Source of the DNA: CAIWHR01 sp963724975
GTDB lineage: Bacteria; Pseudomonadota; Gammaproteobacteria; Burkholderiales; Casimicrobiaceae
NCBI GenBank assembly: GCA_963724975.1
Contig: CAVRXB010000004.1
Location: forward strand, 56,621 to 120,620
DNA length: 64,000 bases
Direction: 5' to 3'
Part shown: positions 35,300-44,455 of the stretch, piece after piece
How positions within the stretch are numbered: the stretch's first letter is position 1
Layout of the letters: each line of letters starts with the position of its first letter
Translations under genes and position numbers: made by a program
The notes under the pieces: model-generated
Database searches by the model: none
The model's input: only the letters and a program-made list of their open reading frames with translations
Told to the model about the DNA's origin: nothing

Positions 35300-37516
35300 T
35301 TAGATCGGCGAGCAGAACGCCGTGCCATTGGGGCCGCCGCCATCGGGCGCCCACCCCCGGTTGATCATTGCCCGCTTGAGCGAGAGATCGAACGTCATCC
35401 GCTGGTTGAAATCGTTCCGGTTGTTCGAGAAGCGGAAGACCGGGACCAGGCCGCCCGCGCAGGCCCCATTGATGTCCGTTGGCGCTACCCAGAACAGCGC
35501 GGGATTGACGAGCGTCCACGTTCCCGGCCAACGGGAAATGACGAATGCGCACTCGCCCGGGTCGGCCGTGTAAAAGAACGAATCAATGAAGAGTTCCTTG
35601 CTCCCATAGAACTTGCACATCGGTTGCGCGCCGGGTGGCGCAAATGCAGGATTGACCCATGCGAAGAAGAAAAACCCGGTGCGCTTGTTCACTGCGGCTG
35701 GATTGTGGTCGATGAAATAGATTTCGTTCGGATCGGCCGTGTACTGGTAGTGGTCGAGATCTGCGCGGTAGTACTCAACGACCACTGCGGCACCGGCGGG
35801 GGGAACGGCGCCTCCGGGGATCGTGCTCGCCATCGCGAGCCCGGCATCCAGGATCCCCGACCCGCACAGATTCCCGCTTCTGCAAAGTGAACCTACCGCG
35901 AACGGACGCGAGGTACCCTGCAGGATCGACAGCACGCGACCTGCCGTCAACGTCGGGTCTCGCCCCATCATCATCGACACGACGCCGCTCACGTGCGGCG
36001 CGGACGCGCTGGTGCCGATCTCGGTCGCGAAGGAATTGTTGGTCGCGATGGTCAGGCCATCGTTCGACAATGAAACGATCCCGCCGTCGTCCAGATCGCC
36101 GCCCGGCGCCGAGATGTCGATGCGACGTCCGAAGTTGCTGTAGAACGTGCGGTCGCCGGACCGATTGGTTGCGCCAACGGTAATGACGCCATTGCAGCCC
36201 GATGGCGCGAAATCCGACGTGTCGGACGATTCGTTGCCCGCTGCGACGACGACGACGGCGCCTTGCGCGAGCGCATCGTCGATCGCGTCCTGGACGGCAT
36301 TCGGGCAGCCGCCAACCCCCCCCAGGCTCATGTTGATCACCTTCGCCGGGAACGGGTTGGGCGGCACGCCGGCGATCTGCACGCCGGAGGCCCACAGCAT
36401 GCCTTCGAACACGTCCTCGTCCGTGCCGCCGCATTCGCCCAGCACGCGCACCGGAACAATCCGCGCGTAGAGATCGATGCCGGCCATCCCGGCGCCATTG
36501 TTGGTGGTTCCCGCCATGATCCCCGAGACGAACGTCCCGTGCCACGAGCTGGCGCTGGCATGGAAACCCCCACAGGCGCCTTCGTCCCGCCAGTCGCCTT
36601 GGTCCAGCGGGTTGTCGTCGCGCCCGTTGCCGTCGCGCGCATACGACGGATCGGTGATGAAGTCGTAGCCGGGCAGCAGGTGATTCTGGAGCTCGGCGTG
36701 CTGCAGGATCCCGGTATCAATCAGCGCGATCGTGGTGCTGGCCGGCGGTGTTTGCAGCTGAAGGTCCCAGGCCGCTCCGACGTTGATCCCGCCAACGGGA
36801 TCGGTCAACGACCACTGCTGAGGGAAGTAGGGGTCGTTGGGAACAAACCGCGGGAAACGACGCAATACGGGATCCGCGTATTGCACGGCCGGGTCGGCCT
36901 GCAGCCGGTTGGCCATGCTGGCCAGGGTGGTCGTGTTCACGGTCTGCATGAGGCCCAGCACCCAGACGTTGCCGATCCGCCGCTCCGCGATGACCGGCGC
37001 TCCAATGTGCAGGCTGAAGCGCGGGAGCAGCGTCGCCCAGTCGGGTGCGGGATCGCCGATGAGCCGCACCATGAGCTTGTGACCAGTATCGATGTAGGCA
37101 TGGCCGCCGCCTCCGGCCCGCGTTGTCGAGCGCTTCAGGCGGGCGCCGTCCGCACCGTCAGTTCCCAGCGGCTCCGCCCACAGCACGGAGCGATCCTGGC
37201 GCATTCTGCGCAACTTGGAATTCAGCACGGCCGCGTCCATTCGCTGGTCCAGCCTGAACTCGATCGCCCCGGTACGCGTGATGGCGACCTGAGTGAGCTT
37301 CGTGCCGGCGAGCGTCTCGAGTCGCGCGAGCTGGGCCGGCGCGAGCGCGCCTGGCGCTGTCGTTTCCGGATTGAGGCGCACCCGGATCGCGGAGACCGTC
37401 TCGCCGTGGGCGCTGGACAGGGCGGCAAGGACGAGCAACAGCCCTCCCAGCGATGCGGCGCCGATCCTGATCGCGCGCTGACATGCGATTACGGCGGCAA
37501 ATGACCGCTCAATCAT
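35300..37516 (-). CDS. Secreted S8 (subtilisin-like) serine peptidase with DUF5648-like tail
   Basis: 738 residues: a signal peptide (ASLGGLLLVLAALSSAHGET), a propeptide of about 180 residues, then the subtilase domain. The triad is visible: Asp in TTIALIDTGILQHAEL, His in SWHGTFVSGIMAG and Ser in EIGTSASAPHVSGVVSMM. The oxyanion Asn is in VVVVAAGNESS. The C-terminal ~170 residues (VVEYYRADLDHYQYTADPNE, VFRFSNNRNDFNQRMTF) resemble the DUF5648 repeat found on secreted hydrolases. Intra-domain Cys pairs suggest an extracellular enzyme. Confidence 0.92.
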   Translation of the reverse strand: MIERSFAAVIACQRAIRIGAASLGGLLLVLAALSSAHGETVSAIRVRLNPETTAPGALAPAQLARLETLAGTKLTQVAITRTGAIEFRLDQRMDAAVLNSKLRRMRQDRSVLWAEPLGTDGADGARLKRSTTRAGGGGHAYIDTGHKLMVRLIGDPAPDWATLLPRFSLHIGAPVIAERRIGNVWVLGLMQTVNTTTLASMANRLQADPAVQYADPVLRRFPRFVPNDPYFPQQWSLTDPVGGINVGAAWDLQLQTPPASTTIALIDTGILQHAELQNHLLPGYDFITDPSYARDGNGRDDNPLDQGDWRDEGACGGFHASASSWHGTFVSGIMAGTTNNGAGMAGIDLYARIVPVRVLGECGGTDEDVFEGMLWASGVQIAGVPPNPFPAKVINMSLGGVGGCPNAVQDAIDDALAQGAVVVVAAGNESSDTSDFAPSGCNGVITVGATNRSGDRTFYSNFGRRIDISAPGGDLDDGGIVSLSNDGLTIATNNSFATEIGTSASAPHVSGVVSMMMGRDPTLTAGRVLSILQGTSRPFAVGSLCRSGNLCGSGILDAGLAMASTIPGGAVPPAGAAVVVEYYRADLDHYQYTADPNEIYFIDHNPAAVNKRTGFFFFAWVNPAFAPPGAQPMCKFYGSKELFIDSFFYTADPGECAFVISRWPGTWTLVNPALFWVAPTDINGACAGGLVPVFRFSNNRNDFNQRMTFDLSLKRAMINRGWAPDGGGPNGTAFCSPI

Positions 37517-37712
37517 GGCTGCTCCCCGTTCGTTGTTGCTCTGGCCTGTCGAAGGCCAAGCAAATCCAATGCCGTTGGCATCAGATCGCGCGATTTCGCG
37601 CTGCCCGGACCACCATGGTAGCCCAACCCATCACTTCTGCAAATTTCCACGTAGAGGCGGCGCCGGGCGGGTGTCGCGTTTCTGGTACGCCGCTTATGCC
37701 GGGTCCGTCCCC

Positions 37713-38537
37713 TTAGACGACTTTGGCGGCGCGTTGACGCTCGATTTCGATCCGGAAAGGGGCGAGTGCCGCGACCATCTGGGCAAATACCTTCGGATTG
37801 GCGGCGATGACCTGCCCGCCGTGCAGGAAGTCGGCCTCGCCCGAGAGGTCGCCGATCAAGCCGCCCGATTCCTGCACCAGGAGGCTGCCGGCGGCAACGT
37901 CCCATGGGTTAAGACCCACCTCCCAGAAACCGTCGTAGAAACCGGCGGCAACGTACGCGAGGTCGAGCGCGGCAGCGCCCGGACGGCGCAGTCCGGCGGT
38001 GCTCTCGATCATCGTCTTCATCATCTTGAGATAGGTGTCGAGGTAGCTGCCGTCGCGGAACGGGAATCCGGTTCCGATCAGGCACTCTCGAAGATGCGCG
38101 CGCCGCGACACGCGGATCCGGTGATCGTTGAGAAATGCGCCGCGTCCGCGCGTCGCGGTGAAAAGATCGTTGCGGCAGGGGTCAAAGATCACGGCCTGCG
38201 TCACCTGGCCGCGATGGGCCAGCGCGATCGAGACGCAGTATTGCGGAAAACCGTGCAGGTAGTTCGTCGTGCCGTCGAGCGGATCGATGATCCAAACGTT
38301 CTCGGCGTCGATGTTGGCGTCCTTCGCCGTGCCTTCCTCTGCCAGGATCGCGTGATCGGGATACGCGTCCAGCAGCGTCTCGACGATTTGCCGCTCCGCC
38401 TCGCGATCGACCTCGCTCACGAAATCCTTCGGACCCTTCGACGTCACCGTCAACAGATCGAGGTCACGCGCTCCGCGAGTGATCACGTTGCCGGCGCGCC
38501 GCGCGGCCTTTACCGCGATGGTGAGCGTGGGGTGCAT
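37713..38537 (-). CDS. suhB: Inositol-1-monophosphatase family protein
   Basis: 274 residues with the metal-binding motifs of the IMPase family: AILAEEGTAKD, WIIDPLDGTTNYLHGFP and the C-terminal GLNPWDVAAGSLLVQESGG. In proteobacteria SuhB also joins the rRNA antitermination complex (family knowledge). It is divergent from trmJ, an arrangement conserved in beta- and gammaproteobacteria. The start at 38537 gives MHPTLTIAVKAARRAGN, the conserved N-terminus. Confidence 0.93.
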   Translation of the reverse strand: MHPTLTIAVKAARRAGNVITRGARDLDLLTVTSKGPKDFVSEVDREAERQIVETLLDAYPDHAILAEEGTAKDANIDAENVWIIDPLDGTTNYLHGFPQYCVSIALAHRGQVTQAVIFDPCRNDLFTATRGRGAFLNDHRIRVSRRAHLRECLIGTGFPFRDGSYLDTYLKMMKTMIESTAGLRRPGAAALDLAYVAAGFYDGFWEVGLNPWDVAAGSLLVQESGGLIGDLSGEADFLHGGQVIAANPKVFAQMVAALAPFRIEIERQRAAKVV

Positions 38538-38629
38538 GGTCGGGTTGTGCGGACGGCGCCCGAGAGGGCCGAGGCCGTGCGTAAAGAGCGAGAATGCGTA
38601 TTGTAACCGTCCTCCCGCGCGCCTTCCGC

Positions 38630-39373
38630 ATGCCCGCCGCCACCGAACCCCTTTCCCGCATTCGCATCGTTCTCGTCGCGCCAAGCCATCCCGGCAACAT
38701 TGGCGCAGCGGCGCGCGCGATGCTGACGATGGGACTCGACAGACTTGTCCTCGTGACGCCGCGCCGCTTCCCGGACCCCGAGGCCGTCGCTCTGGCTTCC
38801 GGAGCCGCCGCCCTGCTCGATCGCGCCCGCATCGTGTCGACGCTCGACGAGGCGATTGAAGGGGTGGCACTTGCAATCGGGTTATCGGCGCGACCGCGCG
38901 AATTCGCGGGCCGGGTGCTGGCGGTGCGCGATGCCGCGGCGGAGGCAATCGCCAATGCCGCGCACGGCGACATCGCGTTCGTGTTCGGCACCGAAATGTC
39001 CGGGCTCTCGAATGCTGAGCTCGCGCGCTGTGCGATCGTGGCGACGATTCCGGCAAACGCCGATTACCCGTCGCTCAACCTCGCGGCCGCCGTTCAGGTC
39101 GTCGCCTACGAGCTTCGAGTTGCCCTGACACACGGAGATGTCTGGCGCGCGCCGCGATTTGCGCCGGCGACGGCCGACGAGATCGAGGCGCTGTACACGC
39201 ACGGCGAGCGCACGCTCGTTGCGATGCGCATTCTCAACCCGGACATGCCGAAGAAGCTGCTGCCGCGGTTGCGGCGGCTCTTTGCGCGCGCCGGGCTCGA
39301 GAAGGAAGAGGTCAACATCCTGCGCGGCATCATCGCCCGGATCGACCAGCTCATCGCACGCAAGAGCCCGTGA
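38630..39373 (+). CDS. trmJ: tRNA (Cm32/Um32) methyltransferase
   Basis: About 247 residues. SPOUT-fold 2'-O-methyltransferase acting on residue 32 of tRNA anticodon loops. Motifs: IRIVLVAPSHPGNIGAAARA at the start, DIAFVFGTEMSGLSNAELAR and ATIPANADYPSLNLAAAVQV forming the knotted cofactor site. The C-terminal helical extension (MPKKLLPRLRRLFARAGLEK) is typical of TrmJ as opposed to TrmL. The start at 38630 follows the conserved length; the ORF opens at 38594. Confidence 0.92.
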   Translation: MPAATEPLSRIRIVLVAPSHPGNIGAAARAMLTMGLDRLVLVTPRRFPDPEAVALASGAAALLDRARIVSTLDEAIEGVALAIGLSARPREFAGRVLAVRDAAAEAIANAAHGDIAFVFGTEMSGLSNAELARCAIVATIPANADYPSLNLAAAVQVVAYELRVALTHGDVWRAPRFAPATADEIEALYTHGERTLVAMRILNPDMPKKLLPRLRRLFARAGLEKEEVNILRGIIARIDQLIARKSP

Positions 39374-39413
39374 GCGGCTCGCTTTTCCCGCGCGCATCGC
39401 TTACCTTGCGGTG

Positions 39414-40313
39414 ATGGCCGAGGCCACCGTTGTCGCCGACGCAGAATTGCCCCGGTGCCGCAACTGCGGCGCGCCGGCGCCCGGCGCTTATTGCCCCTCC
39501 TGCGGCCAGGAAACGCGAACGCGTGTGCCGACGTTCCTCGCGTTCATACGGGAAGCAGGCGGGCGCTACGTCGCGCTCGACGGCCGCCTCTGGAAGACGC
39601 TCGGTGCGCTTCTCTTCCGCCCCGGATTTCTGACCCGCGAATATTTCGCCGGACGCAGGCGCCGCTACATCCGCCCCGCACGGCTCTTCCTGGTTACGAG
39701 CCTCGTGATGTTCGCCGCGCTACGAATCGTCGTCGGGCTTGGCGATGTCAACGTCTTGCGCGTCGATGGCCCCCCGCCCGCCGCTTTGGTGAAAGAGTCC
39801 CAAACCGAGCGCAGGAACAGCCTTGACCCCGAGTTCGACGTCAACGTCGGCGGAATCGAATTTCCGACGATCAAAAAGCGCCTGCAGCGCTTCAATCAAT
39901 TGTCGAGCGAGGAGAAGGAAGCGCAAATCACCGACGGTGTATTTCGCTACGGACCGTACGCGATGATCCTGCTGCTGCCTGCGTTCGCCCTGCTCCTGAA
40001 ACTGCTCTATCTCGGCCGCGCTCGTCGATATCCGTTGCGACCACGACTGTATGCCGAGCATATCGTCTTCGCCGCGCACAACCATGCGTTCTTGTTTCTC
40101 GCGATCATTGCCGCAACGGTCATTTCGGTGGAAGTTCTCCGCGGCGCAGTGATCGTCTGGATGCTGGTCTATCTCCTCTGGTCGCAGCACGTCGTTTACC
40201 GCGGGTCCTGGCTGGGGATTGCCGCGCGTTCGTTCGTCATGCTGTTCTTCTACTCGATCATGTTCGCGCTCGTCACGGCGGGGCTGGTTGCGCTGGCGGT
40301 TCTGCTCCGTTGA
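39414..40313 (+). CDS. DUF3667 domain membrane protein
   Basis: 299 residues. An N-terminal zinc ribbon (PRCRNCGAPAPGAYCPSCGQ) is followed by VALDGRLWKTLGALLFRPGF and EYFAGRRRRYIRPARLFLVT, the DUF3667 signature, then four or five hydrophobic segments in the C-terminal half. The function is unknown. It sits between trmJ and cysE on the same strand, where most relatives have no gene. Confidence 0.8.
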   Translation: MAEATVVADAELPRCRNCGAPAPGAYCPSCGQETRTRVPTFLAFIREAGGRYVALDGRLWKTLGALLFRPGFLTREYFAGRRRRYIRPARLFLVTSLVMFAALRIVVGLGDVNVLRVDGPPPAALVKESQTERRNSLDPEFDVNVGGIEFPTIKKRLQRFNQLSSEEKEAQITDGVFRYGPYAMILLLPAFALLLKLLYLGRARRYPLRPRLYAEHIVFAAHNHAFLFLAIIAATVISVEVLRGAVIVWMLVYLLWSQHVVYRGSWLGIAARSFVMLFFYSIMFALVTAGLVALAVLLR

Positions 40314-40410
40314 CCGGACGGAGGTTGGACGTCGATGCGACGCTGCGCTTGTACAGCGTCGGGGCCGTCCCAATACTTGAGTGCAACAGTCGGAAATGCG
40401 AGAATGGGGC

Positions 40411-41166
40411 ATGTTCTCCCGGCTTAGAGAAGACATTTCGGTCGTATTCGAACGGGACCCGGCCGCGCGCACCCGGTGGGAGGTTTTGACCTGCTATCCC
40501 GGGCTCCACGCGCTGGTGTGGCATCGCGTAGTCTCCAACCGGCTGTGGCGGTGGGGCTGGCGATGGGCGGCTCGCTGGCTCGCCCACTGGGGTCGCTGGC
40601 TTACCGGTATCGAGATCCATCCAGGGGCGACGATTGGGCGGCGGGTCTTCATCGATCATGGAATGGGCGTTGTCATCGGCGAAACCGCCGAGATCAATGA
40701 CGACTGCACGCTCTATCACGGGGTGACTTTGGGTGGGACATCCTGGAATCACGGCAAACGGCACCCCACATTGGGAAAAGGCGTCGTGATTGGCGCGGGC
40801 GCAAAGATCCTGGGACCGATTTTAGTGGGAGATGGCGCCAAGATAGGCTCAAATGCCGTCGTAGTACGCGATGTTCCTGCACAGGCAACGGCGGTCGGCG
40901 TCCCGGCGCGGATCCTTTTGGGCGACGATCAGGCGCGGCGGGAATCCCAGGCCGCCAAGATGGGCTTTTCGGCGTACGGGATTTCGGCCGACATGAACGA
41001 CCCGATCGTACAGGCGATTCATCGGCTGATCGACCATGCGGCCGCGAGCGACGCACGCCTCGATCGCGTGATTGCGGGACTGCAGAATGGCGGCCTCGAC
41101 CTCGAGGACGCCCGGGCCACGGCGGAGGGATTTGACCCGAAGCGGTTGAATCAGATGATTGAGTGA
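40411..41166 (+). CDS. cysE: Serine O-acetyltransferase
   Basis: 251 residues. Makes O-acetylserine, the direct precursor of cysteine. The N-terminal helical part (MFSRLREDISVVFERDPAAR) leads into a left-handed beta helix of hexapeptide repeats, with the catalytic region IDHGMGVVIGETAEINDDCT and LYHGVTLGGTSWNHGKRHPT. The C-terminal tail (FDPKRLNQMIE) is short. The start at 40411 gives the conserved N-terminus; the ORF opens with a GTG at 40381. It precedes the isc operon, consistent with supply of cysteine to IscS. Confidence 0.93.
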   Translation: MFSRLREDISVVFERDPAARTRWEVLTCYPGLHALVWHRVVSNRLWRWGWRWAARWLAHWGRWLTGIEIHPGATIGRRVFIDHGMGVVIGETAEINDDCTLYHGVTLGGTSWNHGKRHPTLGKGVVIGAGAKILGPILVGDGAKIGSNAVVVRDVPAQATAVGVPARILLGDDQARRESQAAKMGFSAYGISADMNDPIVQAIHRLIDHAAASDARLDRVIAGLQNGGLDLEDARATAEGFDPKRLNQMIE

Positions 41167-41179
41167 ACTAGTCGGGCTT

Positions 41180-41206
41180 TTAGTTGACTAATATAGTCGG
41201 AATTAG
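41180..41206 (+). promoter_or_regulatory. IscR type-1 binding site in the isc promoter
   Basis: TTGACTAATATAGTCGG at 41184-41200 fits the type-1 IscR consensus core YYGACTRWWWYAGTCRR at every position, with an AT-rich flank. TTGACT can also serve as the -35 box. It lies about 110 bp upstream of iscR, so IscR with its [2Fe-2S] cluster should repress this operon (family knowledge). Confidence 0.85.
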
Positions 41207-41308
41207 TAGAATTTCTTTTGCCGCGGGCGCCCCTTAGACACCTAAGGCCGCACGGCGCTACCGGACCGGGCCCAGTACCCCGGTCTACAACTGGATGGGT
41301 ACTTCATC

Positions 41309-41788
41309 ATGCGTCTTACCACTAAAGGACGATTCGCCGTCACGGCGATGATCGACATCGCCATGTACGGGACAAAGGGGCCAGTGACGCTCGCCGGTGT
41401 GTCATCGCGCCAGAAGATTTCGCTGTCCTATCTCGAACAATTGTTCGGCAAGTTGCGGCGGGCCGGCCTCGTCGAAAGCGTCCGTGGGCCGGGGGGCGGC
41501 TATCGTCTTGCCCGCGGCGCCGATGCGGTGTCGGTGGCGGACGTCATCACCGCAGTCGACGAGCCGATCGATGCCACCAAGTGCGGCGGGCGCGAAAACT
41601 GCACCGACGAAGGCAAGCGCTGCATGACACACGAGCTTTGGGCGAATCTCAACGCGCACATATTCGCCTATCTCAAGTCGGTGAGCCTCGCGCAACTCGT
41701 CGCCGACCAAGAGAAGCCCGACGTGACGGTGGTGCGCGATCACCGGCAGCCGGCACCCCGCAAGCACGAACCCGAAACGATCGGCTAG
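41309..41788 (+). CDS. iscR: Fe-S cluster regulator IscR (Rrf2 family)
   Basis: 159 residues. An N-terminal winged helix (MRLTTKGRFAVTAMIDIAMY, ISLSYLEQLFGKLRRAGLVE, VRGPGGGYRLARGADAVSV) and the cluster-binding Cys in KCGGRENCTDEGKRCMTHEL, spaced C-x5-C-x5-C as in IscR. It is the first gene of the isc operon and lies behind its own recognition site. The tail past residue 140 is variable. Confidence 0.95.
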   Translation: MRLTTKGRFAVTAMIDIAMYGTKGPVTLAGVSSRQKISLSYLEQLFGKLRRAGLVESVRGPGGGYRLARGADAVSVADVITAVDEPIDATKCGGRENCTDEGKRCMTHELWANLNAHIFAYLKSVSLAQLVADQEKPDVTVVRDHRQPAPRKHEPETIG

Positions 41789-41803
41789 GCGTCGTTTAGC
41801 CCG

Positions 41804-43012
41804 ATGAAGACTCCGATCTATCTCGATTACTCGGCGACGACGCCGGTGGATTCGCGCGTCGCGCAGAAGATGATTCCGTGGTTGACCGAACATTTCGGCA
41901 ACGCGGCGTCGCGTTCGCACGCATACGGCTGGGAAGCCGAAAAGGCGGTCGAGGAGGCGCGCGCGCACGTCGCAGCGCTCGTCAACTGCGATTCGAAGGA
42001 AATCGTCTGGACGTCCGGCGCCACCGAGTCGATCAACCTCGCGTTGAAGGGCGCCGCGCATTTCTACAAGGACAAGGGCAAGCACCTCGTCACCGTCAAG
42101 ACCGAGCACAAGGCGACGCTCGACACGATGCGCGAGTTGGAACGCGACGGCTTCGATGTGACCTACCTCGACGTCAAAGATGACGGCATCGTCGACCTCG
42201 AAGCATTCAAGGCGGCGCTGCGTCCGGACACGATCCTCGCGTCGGTGATGTTCGTGAACAACGAGATCGGCGTCGTCCAGGACATTGCGGCGCTGGGCGA
42301 GATCTGCCGGTCGCGCGGCATTGTTTTCCACGTCGATGCCGCCCAGGCGTCCGGCAAGGTGCCGATCGATCTTGCGGCGCTGAAGGTCGACCTGATGTCG
42401 TTCTCGGCGCATAAGACCTACGGGCCGAAGGGCGTGGGCGCGTTGTTCGTCCGACGCAAGCCGCGGGTTCGGATCGAGGCGCAGATGCACGGCGGCGGCC
42501 ATGAGCGCGGCATGCGTTCCGGAACACTTGCCACCCATCAGATCGTCGGCATGGGCGAGGCGTTTCGCATCGCGAAGGCCGATATGGCGGTCGAGAACGA
42601 GCGAATCCGCAAGTTGCGCGACAAGCTTTGGAAGGGCCTCTCGCAGATCGAGGAGGTCTACATCAACGGCAACATGGCGCAGCGCGTACCGCATAACCTC
42701 AACGCCAGCTTCAATTTCGTCGAAGGCGAATCGCTGATCATGGCGATCAAGGAGATCGCGGTGTCATCGGGCTCGGCATGCACGTCGGCCTCGCTCGAGC
42801 CGTCGTACGTACTGCGCGCGCTGGGCCGCAGCGACGAGCTCGCGCACAGCTCGATCCGGTTCACGATCGGCCGCTTCACGACGGAGGCCGATATCGATTA
42901 CACGATTGACTTGCTGCAGCGAAAGGTGAAGAAGCTGCGCGAGCTTTCGCCACTTTGGGAGATGCACCAGGAAGGCGTCGACCTCAACACCGTTGTCTGG
43001 GCGGCGCATTAG
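41804..43012 (+). CDS. iscS: Cysteine desulfurase IscS
   Basis: 402 residues. PLP enzyme that takes sulfur from cysteine for cluster assembly and tRNA thiolation. The PLP lysine is in LMSFSAHKTYGPKGVGALFV. The mobile catalytic Cys is in VSSGSACTSASLEPSYVLRA. The N-terminus (PIYLDYSATTPVDSRVAQKM) and the long C-terminal tail of the IscS (not NifS/SufS) type are present. The gap to iscR is 15 nt. Confidence 0.96.
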   Translation: MKTPIYLDYSATTPVDSRVAQKMIPWLTEHFGNAASRSHAYGWEAEKAVEEARAHVAALVNCDSKEIVWTSGATESINLALKGAAHFYKDKGKHLVTVKTEHKATLDTMRELERDGFDVTYLDVKDDGIVDLEAFKAALRPDTILASVMFVNNEIGVVQDIAALGEICRSRGIVFHVDAAQASGKVPIDLAALKVDLMSFSAHKTYGPKGVGALFVRRKPRVRIEAQMHGGGHERGMRSGTLATHQIVGMGEAFRIAKADMAVENERIRKLRDKLWKGLSQIEEVYINGNMAQRVPHNLNASFNFVEGESLIMAIKEIAVSSGSACTSASLEPSYVLRALGRSDELAHSSIRFTIGRFTTEADIDYTIDLLQRKVKKLRELSPLWEMHQEGVDLNTVVWAAH

Positions 43013-43026
43013 CAAGGAGCAATACC

Positions 43027-43464
43027 ATGGCATACAGCGACAAGGTACTCGATCATTACGAAAATCCGCGCAACGTGGGTTCGTTCGACAAGGACGCCCC
43101 GGATGTTGGCACGGGCATGGTGGGCGCGCCGGCGTGCGGCGACGTGATGAAGCTGCAGATCCAGGTCGGCGCCGATGGCCGCATCGAGGACGCGAAATTC
43201 AAGACCTACGGCTGCGGCTCGGCGATCGCGTCGTCCTCGCTTGTCACCGAATGGGTGAAGGGCAAGACGCTCGACGAGGCGACCTCGATCCGCAACACGC
43301 AAATCGCCGAGGAACTGGCGCTTCCCCCGGTGAAGATCCACTGTTCGATCCTCGCCGAGGACGCCATCAAGGCAGCGGTCGCCGATTATCGTAAGAAGAA
43401 CGCCGGCGCCAATGTTGCGGCCACCGCGCCGAAGCCAGTGTCCGAGGCGCAGGCTGCCGACTGA
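43027..43464 (+). CDS. iscU: Fe-S cluster scaffold IscU
   Basis: 145 residues. It carries the three cluster Cys: APACGDVMKL, KTYGCGSAIASSS and KIHCSILAEDAIKAAV, and the HscA-recognition loop LALPPVKIHCS. The last ~15 residues (VAATAPKPVSEAQAAD) extend beyond the usual 128-residue length. The start at 43027 follows AGGAGCAATACC. Confidence 0.96.
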   Translation: MAYSDKVLDHYENPRNVGSFDKDAPDVGTGMVGAPACGDVMKLQIQVGADGRIEDAKFKTYGCGSAIASSSLVTEWVKGKTLDEATSIRNTQIAEELALPPVKIHCSILAEDAIKAAVADYRKKNAGANVAATAPKPVSEAQAAD

Positions 43465-43482
43465 CAAGGACAGTAGCAGGCA

Positions 43483-43806
43483 ATGTCGATCACACTGACC
43501 GAAAGCGCGGCGAAGCATGTCGCGAATCATCTTTCCCGCCGTGGCAAGGGCCTCGGGCTGCGGCTTGGCGTGCGCACGTCAGGTTGCTCCGGGCTCGCCT
43601 ACAAGCTCGAGTACGCGGACGATTTCCGTCCCGAGGACTTGCGCTTCGAAAGTCACGGTGTGACGGTTGTCGTCGACCCGAAGAGCCTTCCTTACCTTGA
43701 CGGTCTCGAGCTCGACTTCGCGCGCGAGGGCCTGAACGAGGGATTCAAGTTCAATAACCCGAACGTCAAGGACGCGTGCGGCTGCGGAGAAAGCTTCAAC
43801 GTCTGA
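43483..43806 (+). CDS. iscA: A-type Fe-S carrier IscA
   Basis: 107 residues. The three conserved Cys are in VRTSGCSGLAYKLEYADD and the C-terminal DACGCGESFNV. It passes clusters from IscU to apo-proteins such as [4Fe-4S] enzymes (family knowledge). Gap of 18 nt from iscU. Confidence 0.95.
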   Translation: MSITLTESAAKHVANHLSRRGKGLGLRLGVRTSGCSGLAYKLEYADDFRPEDLRFESHGVTVVVDPKSLPYLDGLELDFAREGLNEGFKFNNPNVKDACGCGESFNV

Positions 43807-43924
43807 AGACCGCCGATAACCGCCGCATCGGAGCGCGCCGCAGGATTGCTGCGACGCCTCCTGCGACGCGTGGTATGGCGGCGGGGCCACCGATTCGGGC
43901 TTCGCGCACAAGCCGATTCGTCCG

Positions 43925-44455
43925 ATGATCGATTTTTCCCGCAACCATTTCGAGCTCTTTGGCCTGCCCGAGCGTTTCCGCTTCGACCCGGCACTGCTCG
44001 ATCAGGCTTACCGTGCACTGCAAAGCGAAGTGCATCCGGACCGCTTTGCGCATGCGGGTGAGGCCGAGCAGCGGCTCGCGCTGCAGTCGTCGGCCCGGGT
44101 GAACGAGGCCTATCGGGCGCTGCGCGATCCGGTGGCCCGCGCACAATATCTTCTGTCGTTGCGCGGCATCGACGCGTTTGCGGAAACGGATACCGCGTTA
44201 CCTTACGATTTCCTGGAGCACCAGCTCGAGCGTCGCGAAGCCGCCGGCGAAGCGCTCGCGGCAGGGGATGCGTCACGGCTTCGCGCCATCGCCGGCGAAG
44301 TCCGCGTCGACGCGGAGCATCTCGAGCAGCGCCTCGCCGTGCGCCTCGATGCCGAAGGCGCCTTCGACGCAGCACGCGAAGATGTCCGTCAATTTCGCTT
44401 TCTCGCGAAGCTCGCCGCCGACATCGACGAAATGCAAATGGAGCTCGAAGTCTGA
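43925..44455 (+). CDS. hscB: Co-chaperone HscB
   Basis: 176 residues. J domain with the HPD motif (ALQSEVHPDRFAHAGEAEQ) and the HscB C-terminal three-helix bundle that binds IscU. It delivers IscU to HscA. The N-terminus (IDFSRNHFELFGLPERFRFD) is typical. About 118 bp separate it from iscA, with no gene between. It overlaps hscA by one base (TGATG). Confidence 0.94.
   Translation: MIDFSRNHFELFGLPERFRFDPALLDQAYRALQSEVHPDRFAHAGEAEQRLALQSSARVNEAYRALRDPVARAQYLLSLRGIDAFAETDTALPYDFLEHQLERREAAGEALAAGDASRLRAIAGEVRVDAEHLEQRLAVRLDAEGAFDAAREDVRQFRFLAKLAADIDEMQMELEV

Noticed and set aside
36263..37504. 413-codon frame antisense to the S8 protease
   Set aside because: Low-complexity shadow of a real gene with intact catalytic triad on the other strand.
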